From the NCBI GenBank assembly GCA_902790325.1, contig CADARP010000009.1, positions 7,822 through 71,821 on the forward strand: a stretch of 64,000 nt of DNA, written 5' to 3'. Within the stretch, counting starts at the first letter, position 1; each line of letters opens with the position of its first letter. This document shows positions 41,585 to 48,133 of the stretch, in pieces. The notes under the pieces are model-generated. The model saw only the letters and a program-made list of their open reading frames with translations. It made no database searches and was not told the DNA's origin. The position numbers and the translations under genes were made by a program. The DNA is from Oscillospiraceae bacterium (lineage in GTDB: Bacteria > Bacillota > Clostridia > Oscillospirales > Acutalibacteraceae).

Positions 41585-43036
41585 TTAGACTGCGGGTGTT
41601 TCCCACAGCGCTTTCGTGTCGAGCTTTCCGTTTTCCGTCAGAGGGATGCGGTCGACGAAACGGATGCGCGGGATCATATAGGACGGCAGCAGCGCGTTCA
41701 GCGCCTGCCGCAGTCGGTCAGATGTGCGGTCCTCCGGCGCGGCGCAGACGAACGCCTGCAGCGCGAGTACCGTTCCGTCCGGCGCCGTCCGCGGCAATAC
41801 CGCCGCGGCGTGAACCTGCGGCAAAGTCAGCAGCGCATTCTCGATCTCCGCCGGTTCCACGCGGTAGCCGCTGAGTTTGATCTGGCGGTCCTGCCGCCCG
41901 GTCACATACAAAAGACCGTCCCGAAAATACCCGCAATCGCCTGTCCGGTATGCTCTGCCGGACGGCGTCTGCAGGAATGCGCTGTTGTTTGCGGGCGGCA
42001 AATAGCCCAGCGCGACACTGTCGCCGGCGATACGGATCTCGCCTGTTTTGCCCGGCTCGAGCGCATTGCCCTGTGCGTCGGTCACGTCGATCTGTACGCC
42101 CGGTTTCGCTGTGCCGACAGGCAGCCGTTCAAGCGCCGTATGCGCCGCGGTGATGCGGGCGGCCGTCACAGCAAACGTGCACTCCGTCGGTCCGTAGCAG
42201 TTGATTATCTGCGTTTCGGGAAAGCGCTCCGCGAGCCTGCGCACGGTCGCGGGACGCAGCGCCTCGCCGCAGAACAGGATCGTCCGCAGCTGCGGCAGCA
42301 GAGAACGGGAAAACGATCTGTCCGAAAGCAGCAGTTGGGCAAACGACGGCGTCCACACAGCGGTGTCTGCGCCGCAGTCGGCAAGGCGGCGGAAAAGAAG
42401 CGGAAAGGAGCGCATCTCCTCGCGCGTCAGCACGGCATGTTCGGCGCCGCACAGGAGCGAAAGATACAGGTCCGCCACGGAAAGATCGAAGGAAAAGCAT
42501 GCCTGACCGAGCACACATGCCGGCGTAGTCTGCGGCAGCGACCGCACCCAGCGCACACAGGTATCCAGGTTTGCGTAACTGACGCAAACGCCTTTCGGCA
42601 CGCCGGTACTGCCGGAGGTGAAGAGAATATAGCAGACGTCCTGCGGCTTTCGCCCGCGAAACGTCAGGGAAGATATGTCGCCGTCCGGAGCGTGACCGGG
42701 CAGAAAAACCGGACACGGCGCGTCGGGAAGGTCGCCGATCACGAGCTGCGGGTGTATCTGCCGCAGGATCGCCTGTACGCGCTTCTGCGGCGCGGCGCGG
42801 TCGATCGGGACGTAGGGTACAGCGGCAAACAGACACGCGAGCATCGCCTGTTTCATATACGGTTCCTTGTGCCCGTACAGCACGACCGGATCGCGCGACC
42901 CGGTCTCACAGATGCGCGCAAAACAGGTTGCCGCGCCGGAAAGCATCGTGCGGTAGGTAAGACGCGATCCTTCATAGGCATATGCCGTTCGGTCGCCGCA
43001 CGACAGCAGGAAGGAGAGCATGGTTTCAAAGATCAT
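41585..43036 (-). CDS. DltA-like amino-acid adenylating enzyme
   Basis: A 483-aa ANL-superfamily ligase that would activate an amino acid as adenylate and load the neighbouring carrier. Motifs: ILFTSGSTGVPKGV (about 136-149, P-loop), NCYGPTECTFAVTA (about 285), YRTGDCGYF (about 375), GRQDRQIKLSGYRVE (about 390) and the catalytic Lys in LTENGKLDTKAL near the end. Length and motif spacing fit DltA (D-alanine-poly(phosphoribitol) ligase) better than a NRPS domain. Starts inside the vanW stop codon (ATGA overlap). Confidence 0.85.
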   Translation of the reverse strand: MIFETMLSFLLSCGDRTAYAYEGSRLTYRTMLSGAATCFARICETGSRDPVVLYGHKEPYMKQAMLACLFAAVPYVPIDRAAPQKRVQAILRQIHPQLVIGDLPDAPCPVFLPGHAPDGDISSLTFRGRKPQDVCYILFTSGSTGVPKGVCVSYANLDTCVRWVRSLPQTTPACVLGQACFSFDLSVADLYLSLLCGAEHAVLTREEMRSFPLLFRRLADCGADTAVWTPSFAQLLLSDRSFSRSLLPQLRTILFCGEALRPATVRRLAERFPETQIINCYGPTECTFAVTAARITAAHTALERLPVGTAKPGVQIDVTDAQGNALEPGKTGEIRIAGDSVALGYLPPANNSAFLQTPSGRAYRTGDCGYFRDGLLYVTGRQDRQIKLSGYRVEPAEIENALLTLPQVHAAAVLPRTAPDGTVLALQAFVCAAPEDRTSDRLRQALNALLPSYMIPRIRFVDRIPLTENGKLDTKALWETPAV

Positions 43037-43872
43037 GGCGTGCGGATCTCCTCCGGCGGAATCAGCGACGGATCATACAGCACGCGCGAATGGTTGCGCA
43101 GCACAAGCTCCTTGCGGACGAGCGCGCCGCTCTCCCTGTCCGTGACAAGACGGTATACAAGGCTGTTGCGGTAGAATACGCCGTCGTCGTCCTGCGCATA
43201 ATGATGGTTTTCCTCGACCAAACGGTATTTCTGCGACAGAGGGACACTGCTGCGCAGCTCGCCCATGAGCATCTCGCCGTCCTGTACCCAGATGCGAAGC
43301 TGTACCGGGTGTGCCGAGGTGTTTTTGAAACGGTAGTCAAGACTTTTATAGCAGATCGAGGTACCCGTTCCGAACGGTACGCGGCGTTTGAAATCCGGGA
43401 ATAACGCGTCGCTGTGGTGATGCAGCTCCGTGACTTCGAGCGGAGAGTGCAGGACCAGGTAGTGGATCAGGTTTGCCATTTGGCAAAGACCGCCCCCGAC
43501 GCCGCTTTTCAGCTCGGTGCGGTGAATGACCAGTCCCTCCAGATACCCTTTTGCCGCGGTGGCCTGACCGACCGTGTTCCAAAAGGAGAACGTCTCTCCC
43601 GGCAGGACGACAAGTCCGTCGAGTTTCTCCGCGGCGAGACGCAGATTGGTCGCCTTATTGATCTGCAGCTGCATATCCACGCCTTCCAAACGGCGTTTGA
43701 TGAGCTTGGCGTCGCTCTTCCAGATGCACGGCAGGCTCTGTGACTGCCGCTTTTTGGCGATGCGCGTACCCCGCACCAGATCCCGCGCGTCTTTTTTCAG
43801 CGCTTCTTTGCGCACGGAAATCTGATAGCAGAAGGGGCTGAGTTCGCAAAACAGCCTACGGTCTTTTCTCAT
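43033..43872 (-). CDS. VanW family protein
   Basis: A 279-aa protein with the VanW domain (about 85-230): LPGETFSFWNTVG, KGYLEGLVI, GVGGGLCQMANLIHYL and RVPFGTGTSI. VanW proteins occur in some vancomycin-resistance clusters and widely in Clostridia; their activity is not established, though the fold suggests a cell-wall role. No signal peptide or membrane helix is obvious. ATG at 43872 preceded by AAGGATG. First gene of the six-gene run. Confidence 0.85.
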   Translation of the reverse strand: MRKDRRLFCELSPFCYQISVRKEALKKDARDLVRGTRIAKKRQSQSLPCIWKSDAKLIKRRLEGVDMQLQINKATNLRLAAEKLDGLVVLPGETFSFWNTVGQATAAKGYLEGLVIHRTELKSGVGGGLCQMANLIHYLVLHSPLEVTELHHHSDALFPDFKRRVPFGTGTSICYKSLDYRFKNTSAHPVQLRIWVQDGEMLMGELRSSVPLSQKYRLVEENHHYAQDDDGVFYRNSLVYRLVTDRESGALVRKELVLRNHSRVLYDPSLIPPEEIRTP

Positions 43873-43918
43873 GTGTTCACATCCTTGGAGGAATGCCGGT
43901 TGTGCATAAACGAAATCA

Positions 43919-43963
43919 CGCCTGCGCAGTGTGTCATCCGCCGGGACAGCTTGCGCGCAGGCG
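43919..43963 (-). promoter_or_regulatory. Leader stem-loop before vanW
   Basis: CGCCTGCGC (43919-43927) pairs perfectly with GCGCAGGCG (43955-43963) within the roughly 100-nt transcribed leader. Could be an attenuator or stabilising hairpin; no T run follows, so it is not a terminator. Confidence 0.45.
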
Positions 43964-43981
43964 AGCGCTTTTTCCGCGTTC

Positions 43982-44010
43982 AGCATACCACAATCCGGCG
44001 CCGATGTCAA
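43982..44010 (-). promoter_or_regulatory. Promoter of the vanW-dlt-deoB-nrdG operon
   Basis: On the minus strand TTGACA (44010-44005), 17 nt, TATGCT (43987-43982) with TGG extended -10. The -35 overlaps the stop codon of the PHP gene. Confidence 0.8.
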
Positions 44011-44771
44011 ACTACCGTTCCGTATAAAACGGTACGCAGCCGTTCGGCGAGACCCTGCGTCGAGAGCGCGTCGAGCGTGTGTGCGTCGGTGCCGACGGCG
44101 AAGTGCGCGCCGACTTCTTTGCCGAGGAAAAAGAAACGCCGCGAGAATGCGGGGAAGCGGAAGAAGGTGGGCGTATGGATCTCCCAACTGACGCCGGAGC
44201 GTTCGCCCTTTTCGAGAATGTCGCCGAGCTCGTTGTCCGTCAGACACGACAGCGTCTGCGCCTTTTGCGCCTCGTCGAAGAACGGCATTTTGCACGGGGA
44301 AAACGGGTGGGTGATATGGTCGGCGCGGTCGGTATCGAACAAAGCGTTCAGTACGGCGAGGTTGTGTTCCGCGTACCCGCGCGGGCTTCTGTCCGCGGGC
44401 TGATCCCATGTGTCGAGATGGTAGTGGATGTGGGAGTAGCTCGCGAAATCGAGCGCTTTGTCCACCGCATACGGTTCGGCGTATTTGCCGATCCCGTAGG
44501 CGGACAGTTCCGCGCCGAGCAGCACGCGCACCGGCGTGTCGATCGCTGCCAGTCTTTCTTTCAGCAGCAGGTAATTGCCGTAGGTGTCGATGTCGTCCCG
44601 CGGGTCGGAGTGGTCGGTGACGGCGAGCGTGCGCAGACCGAAATCCTCCGCCGCGCGGATCATCGCATCGAGCGTCATTTCGGGCTTCGCGCATTTGGAA
44701 AAGACCGAGTGCGTGTGCACGTTGTGCCGCGTCAGCTCATCGACGTCGTATGTGCGTTCGAGTAAAAACAT
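44007..44771 (-). CDS. PHP-domain phosphoesterase (HisK-like)
   Basis: A 254-aa cytoplasmic protein of the polymerase-and-histidinol-phosphatase family. Metal-ligand motifs in the expected order: NVHTHSVFSKC (about 17), LAVTDHSD (about 48), LLGAELSAYG (about 84), HIHYH (about 113), HPFSP (about 155), GTDAHTLD (about 230). This arrangement resembles histidinol-phosphate phosphatase HisK, but no his genes are nearby and the substrate is open. Start at 44771 from GGAGGGG. It is upstream of, and separated by a promoter from, the vanW operon. Confidence 0.85.
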   Translation of the reverse strand: MFLLERTYDVDELTRHNVHTHSVFSKCAKPEMTLDAMIRAAEDFGLRTLAVTDHSDPRDDIDTYGNYLLLKERLAAIDTPVRVLLGAELSAYGIGKYAEPYAVDKALDFASYSHIHYHLDTWDQPADRSPRGYAEHNLAVLNALFDTDRADHITHPFSPCKMPFFDEAQKAQTLSCLTDNELGDILEKGERSGVSWEIHTPTFFRFPAFSRRFFFLGKEVGAHFAVGTDAHTLDALSTQGLAERLRTVLYGTVV

Positions 44772-44807
44772 AGCTGCCCCTCCGCTTCGGATGAAAAGAT
44801 CACAGAC

Positions 44808-44837
44808 AGTATACCATATCGATCCCGCCCGCCGCAA
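44808..44837 (-). promoter_or_regulatory. Promoter for the PHP gene
   Basis: On the minus strand TTGCGG (44837-44832), 18 nt, TATACT (44813-44808) with TGG extended -10. Confidence 0.6.
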
Positions 44838-45012
44838 GAACATAAAAAGCGCCGCTGACGGACAGTCCGCACGCGGGGTGACGGAGGATCTGCACACTTT
44901 CTTTTGGCGCAGCGCCGCCCATACGCATCCTTTCCGAAACGGGCATGCAGCCTGATTCCGGAAACGACGTCAGGGACGTCGGGATCGAATGCGGACGGGT
45001 ACGTGTCCGCGC

Positions 45013-45041
45013 TTGACAAAACGCTTCGGGTATGGTACGCT
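45013..45041 (+). promoter_or_regulatory. Promoter for the 45065 lipoprotein
   Basis: TTGACA (45013-45018), 17 nt, TACGCT (45036-45041) with TGG extended -10. Confidence 0.7.
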
Positions 45042-45064
45042 GACGTCGAAGAGAGGGATGCGCG

Positions 45065-45853
45065 ATGAAGAAACTGTGTATACTGTTCCTGGCCGTTTTG
45101 TTGTTTGTTCTGCCGGCCGGCTGCGCGGGCAAGCAAGAGACCGACGACGGACCCAAGCCGTGGGCGGCGCCTTCGGGCGCGGTGACCGTCGCCGAAACGA
45201 CGGAAGAATGGACGAAGCAGGAGGAAATGTCGACACTTGCCGCGCTGGAAAACGACGGTGCTTCCATCACGCTGCCGCTGGGCGTCACGCCCGCGGATAT
45301 TGAGCAGGCGGAAAAGGCGTTCTGGATGGCGTTCTTCTACACGCCGTTTGAGCCGTCACCGGTTGCGACCGCGAAGGATGTGCTGCCGTTTCTGACGAAC
45401 GGCGCGGTGCCGTGGGGACTGCTGTATCTCTACGACGCGTTCGATCCCGCGCATACGCACGGCGCGTACGAAAAGCTGTCCGCCGCGGACGAGCCTGACC
45501 CGCAGGGATTGTTCCCGGACGAATACTACAAAGTGGACGAAAGCGTGCTTTCTTTCCTGTTCGCCGATGTGTTCGGCGCGCGTCCCGACTGGACGTTCTC
45601 GTCCGAGGGATACTATGCCGACGACGGATACGGGTACTTCACGTGCCTGCCGACCGGGATCGAGGGCTTCGAGACGCATGTGCGCGCCTGCCAGGTTTTG
45701 TCCGAGGGACATTACCGGCTGACGCTCGAACTGCTGATCGCGGAGAACGAGGAGGAATATGCGCATTCCCGCTCGTCGTTCGTGGACGCGTCGATCGTCG
45801 ATGCGGACGGCCTGCGGTACTGGAAGATCGAACGGGTCGAACCGTTTGAATGA
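45065..45853 (+). CDS. Lipoprotein of unknown function
   Basis: A 262-aa exported lipoprotein: basic MKK start, hydrophobic core and lipobox LPAGC with the lipid-modified Cys at residue 20. The mature chain is acidic (pI clearly low by eye), has a Thr/Glu/Ser-rich linker to about residue 60, then an alpha/beta domain with Trp/Tyr/Phe-rich stretches (AFWMAFFYTPFEP, YYADDGYGYFTCLP). No enzyme motif recognised. GAGGGATGCG precedes the start. Anchored outside the cytoplasmic membrane. Confidence 0.75.
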   Translation: MKKLCILFLAVLLFVLPAGCAGKQETDDGPKPWAAPSGAVTVAETTEEWTKQEEMSTLAALENDGASITLPLGVTPADIEQAEKAFWMAFFYTPFEPSPVATAKDVLPFLTNGAVPWGLLYLYDAFDPAHTHGAYEKLSAADEPDPQGLFPDEYYKVDESVLSFLFADVFGARPDWTFSSEGYYADDGYGYFTCLPTGIEGFETHVRACQVLSEGHYRLTLELLIAENEEEYAHSRSSFVDASIVDADGLRYWKIERVEPFE

Positions 45854-45884
45854 TCAAAAATGACAAATATTGCGTTAAAAATGA

Positions 45885-45911
45885 CAACCCGCACATTTTT
45901 CGTGCGGGTTG
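45885..45911. other. Hairpin on the left of the micro-peptide locus
   Basis: 10-bp perfect stem CAACCCGCAC / GTGCGGGTTG with 7-nt loop. On the plus strand no T run follows. On the minus strand it is followed by TCATTTTT, so it could terminate an antisense transcript. A sister hairpin with the same CAACCCGC/GCGGGTTG stem core lies at 46258-46284. Confidence 0.7.
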
Positions 45912-45914
45912 TGG

Positions 45915-45920
45915 TATTGT
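45915..45920 (+). promoter_or_regulatory. Candidate extended -10 for the micro-peptide transcript
   Basis: TGG TATTGT just right of the hairpin; the -35 position has no good hexamer. Very similar to the TGG TACTGT of the 47105 promoter, which suggests it is real, but support is modest. Confidence 0.4.
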
Positions 45921-45981
45921 ACGGGTGTCGACGGGGGACAACAGCCCCCCGCAGAAAAAAGAAAGAAGGAGGAACAAAGCC

Positions 45982-46053
45982 ATGACCGCAATCATCGTCG
46001 CATCCATCGTCGCCGCGACAGCCGTCGTCGTCACCCTGATCGCCACCCGCTGA
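45982..46053 (+). CDS. 23-residue hydrophobic membrane peptide 1
   Basis: Too short for usual gene finding, but has AAGGAGG 9 nt before the ATG and is almost purely hydrophobic: MTAIIVASIVAA, then a Val-rich centre and the end TLIATR. It would span the membrane once with a single C-terminal Arg. A paralogue follows 39 nt later; the two agree at 15 of 23 positions and both end LIATR. Candidates are a type I toxin-like peptide or a small membrane-protein modulator. No homologue recognised by eye. Confidence 0.75.
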   Translation: MTAIIVASIVAATAVVVTLIATR

Positions 46054-46092
46054 ATAAAGAAAAAGGACAAATAAGGAAGAGGAGAGAGAAGC

Positions 46093-46164
46093 ATGGAACT
46101 GATCATCACTGCCGTTATCGTCGCATCCGCAGCCGTTGTGATCGCGCTGATCGCCACGAGATAA
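46093..46164 (+). CDS. 23-residue hydrophobic membrane peptide 2
   Basis: Same length and design as the preceding peptide: starts MELIITAVIVAS and ends ALIATR, with the ribosome binding site AGGAGAG upstream. Identical residues are concentrated in the core and the LIATR end. The conserved length, shared tail and separate ribosome binding sites argue for real translated paralogues. A terminator follows at 46182, closing a transcript of roughly 280 nt with the two peptides. Confidence 0.75.
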   Translation: MELIITAVIVASAAVVIALIATR

Positions 46165-46181
46165 GAACAGAAGCAAGCATC

Positions 46182-46208
46182 AAAGGGACGCTGAACGGCG
46201 TCCTTTTT
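46182..46208 (+). terminator. Terminator of the micro-peptide transcript
   Basis: Stem AAAGGGACGC / GCGTCCTTTT type pairing (GGACGC/GCGTCC core, A-T extension), 6-nt loop, five T. Confidence 0.8.
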
Positions 46209-46257
46209 GCTTCGGCATCATTATCATCTATTATAACGATGAGCGCCATGAATGAAA

Positions 46258-46284
46258 GCAACCCGCCCAATCACGGCGGGTTGC
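46258..46284. other. Hairpin on the right of the micro-peptide locus
   Basis: 10-bp perfect stem GCAACCCGCC / GGCGGGTTGC, 7-nt loop, sharing CAACCCGC/GCGGGTTG with the hairpin at 45885. Together they bracket the two micro-peptide genes. Confidence 0.7.
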
Positions 46285-46309
46285 GGTGTTATATAGACTT
46301 TGGGTTAAA

Positions 46310-46392
46310 CCGTAGGGGACGATGCCCACATCGTCCCACCGATCCGTTCATATGCCAACCGCGTCGGGTCAACGTGGGCGTTGACCCCTACG
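46310..46392. repeat. Cloverleaf-like palindromic repeat
   Basis: An 8-bp outer stem (CGTAGGGG at 46311-46318 with CCCCTACG at 46385-46392) encloses two 9-bp hairpins with tetraloops: GGGACGATG/CATCGTCCC (46316-46337) and GGGTCAACG/CGTTGACCC (46366-46387). Outer and inner stems share bases, so they are alternative or coaxial. The TAGGGG...CCCCTA framed design resembles dispersed repeats of gut Clostridia; only this copy is in the window. Non-coding. Confidence 0.65.
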
Positions 46393-46461
46393 AAACGGTC
46401 GCCGAACTGCCGAACGTACGGCGCGCATAGCTGCGTGCTCTGCAAGAGGAAAGAAACCCGT

Positions 46462-47046
46462 TTATTTCCGCAGCTCGTCCAGCGTCTTACGGAAGCCCGG
46501 CAGGAACGCTTCCAGATACAGGTCGGCTTCGGGGCAGTGCATCTGCCGGATCGCCTCGCGCGTGGATGCGGCGGCCTGCTCGAATTCGAGGTTGCCGGCC
46601 TGCCGCTCGGCGACACATTTGGTCAGCGCGCAGATCTTGTCCGCCGCCTTGACGAACCGCCACAGCGGCGCGTCCGCTTCCTCGGGCACGAACATCGGCC
46701 GGTACGCGTCGCGGAGCGTGTCGGGCAGCAGGGAGAGAATCGTGTCGCACGCGCTCTGCTCGACCGTCCGGTACGCGTCGCGCACCGCAGTGTTGTAATA
46801 TTTGACCGGCGTGGGCATGTCGCCCGTCAGGATCTCCGGCGCGTCGTGAAACAGCGCGAGAACCGCCGCGCGCTCCGCCGACAGCGGCTCTGCGGCCGTC
46901 TGATTGTGCAGCAGCACCAGCGCGTGCGCCGTGATCGCCACGTCGAGACTGTGTTCGCTTAAGTTTTCCTCGTGGGCGTTGCGCATGAGCGCCCAGCGGT
47001 TGATGTATTTCATTCGCGCCATCAGCGCGTAAAAATCGCTCTGCAT
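46462..47046 (-). CDS. HD-domain 5'-deoxynucleotidase, YfbR-like
   Basis: A 194-aa metal-dependent phosphohydrolase expected to dephosphorylate deoxynucleoside 5'-monophosphates. HD-domain motifs: RNAHEENLSEHSLDVA (first His ligand), LFHDAPEILTGDMPTPVKY (HD pair, about 68) and KAADKICALTKC (distal Asp, about 137). Length and motif spacing fit E. coli YfbR. AAGGGGGA upstream of the ATG at 47046. Single gene with its own promoter, divergent from the 47155 gene. Confidence 0.87.
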   Translation of the reverse strand: MQSDFYALMARMKYINRWALMRNAHEENLSEHSLDVAITAHALVLLHNQTAAEPLSAERAAVLALFHDAPEILTGDMPTPVKYYNTAVRDAYRTVEQSACDTILSLLPDTLRDAYRPMFVPEEADAPLWRFVKAADKICALTKCVAERQAGNLEFEQAAASTREAIRQMHCPEADLYLEAFLPGFRKTLDELRK

Positions 47047-47070
47047 GGATCCGTCCCCCTTACGGACACC

Positions 47071-47099
47071 ATTGTACCATGTCCCGCTTTGCTTTGCAA
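47071..47099 (-). promoter_or_regulatory. Promoter for the YfbR-like gene
   Basis: On the minus strand TTGCAA (47099-47094), 17 nt, TACAAT (47076-47071) with TGG extended -10. Confidence 0.75.
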
Positions 47100-47104
47100 G
47101 TGCC

Positions 47105-47133
47105 TTGATTTTTCGCCGCGGTTGTGGTACTGT
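47105..47133 (+). promoter_or_regulatory. Promoter for the 47155 gene
   Basis: TTGATT (47105-47110), 17 nt, TACTGT (47128-47133) with TGG extended -10; back to back with the YfbR-like promoter. Confidence 0.7.
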
Positions 47134-47154
47134 AAACGGGAAGGAGGGAGCGCC

Positions 47155-48045
47155 ATGTTTTTTTATCGCATCTTTCTCAGTGTGATCCTCTGCTTTGCCG
47201 CGCTCACCGCACAGGTAAAGGGTGAGATCCCTGCCGATACATACACGCCGGACACATTCCCGATCATCCGTCAGTCCCTCAAAACGCCCTGCAGTGTGCG
47301 CGTCGTGTCTTTCAACATCCGCTGTGCGGACGTGAACGGCGTCCAGCCCAAAGAGCGCGCGGACATCGTGCTGAAAACGATCTGCGACCTCGCGCCGGAT
47401 TCGGCGGGACTGCAGGAGGTCACGGACGAATGGGTCAAGTATCTCAAAAAGATTCCGGGATGCGGCATGGTCGGCGAAGGCAGAGACGGCGGCGGACACG
47501 GCGAGGGCTGCTATATCCTGTATAACGAGCTCAAATGGAAATGCCTCGACTCCGGCACGTTCTGGCTCTCGGAAACGCCCGACGAACCGTCGTTCGGCTG
47601 GGACGCCGCCTGCAGACGCGTCTGCACGTGGATCGTCCTGCAAAACCGGTTGACCGGGAAGACGTATGCGCACGTCAATTCACACTTTGACCATCAGGGC
47701 AAAGTCGCCGTTAAGGAAGAGGCGAAGATGGTCAACGCGTTCATAGACGAGCATTTCTGTGACATGCCGGTCGTGTTCACGGCCGATTTGAACGCAAAGC
47801 CCGACAGCGAACCGTACCGCATTATGACCGAAAGCCTTGCCGACGCGCGTCTGAACGCCGCGAAAAAGCAGGAGTACGGCACCTTCCACGGCACGCATCC
47901 CGAGACGATGGCGGAGTATTACATCGATTACGTTCTCACAAGACCCGGCATCGAGGTGCCGGTTTACCGCACGGTGACCGCCGGCGTCAACGGCCGGTTC
48001 GTTTCGGATCATTTCCCGATCTACGCCGACGTCCGTTTCGGATGA
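47155..48045 (+). CDS. Endonuclease/exonuclease/phosphatase family protein
   Basis: A 296-aa DNase I-fold protein. Family motifs in order: VVSFNIRCAD (about 51), LQEVTDEW (about 88), HVNSHFDHQGK (about 172), FTADLNAKPDSEPY (about 207), YIDYVLTRP (about 262) and SDHFPIYADV at the C-terminus, giving the Asn, Glu, His, Asp, Asn and Asp-His catalytic set. The N-terminus is hydrophobic (MFFYRIFLSVILCFAA), so it is exported or membrane-tethered. Substrate (nucleic acid, phospholipid head group or sugar phosphate) is open. AAGGAGGGAG before the ATG. Confidence 0.87.
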   Translation: MFFYRIFLSVILCFAALTAQVKGEIPADTYTPDTFPIIRQSLKTPCSVRVVSFNIRCADVNGVQPKERADIVLKTICDLAPDSAGLQEVTDEWVKYLKKIPGCGMVGEGRDGGGHGEGCYILYNELKWKCLDSGTFWLSETPDEPSFGWDAACRRVCTWIVLQNRLTGKTYAHVNSHFDHQGKVAVKEEAKMVNAFIDEHFCDMPVVFTADLNAKPDSEPYRIMTESLADARLNAAKKQEYGTFHGTHPETMAEYYIDYVLTRPGIEVPVYRTVTAGVNGRFVSDHFPIYADVRFG

Positions 48046-48064
48046 GCGGCTGCGCAGAAATCAT

Positions 48065-48093
48065 TTGCATTCCGCGCCGGATTGTGCTACAAT
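48065..48093 (+). promoter_or_regulatory. Promoter for the 48134 gene
   Basis: TTGCAT (48065-48070), 17 nt, TACAAT (48088-48093) with TGC extended -10. Confidence 0.8.
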
Positions 48094-48133
48094 ACACGCA
48101 GATTTCGGAACACCACAGAACGGAGGAGAACCC

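Noticed and set aside
43033-44694. A 553-codon fusion upstream of VanW
   Set aside because: The extra N-terminal part runs antisense-like through the PHP gene in another frame and across the vanW promoter; VanW starts at 43872.
45850-45981. A longer ORF running into micro-peptide 1
   Set aside because: It would start before the hairpin with no ribosome binding site. The ATG at 45982 with AAGGAGG and its resemblance to the second peptide define the real start.
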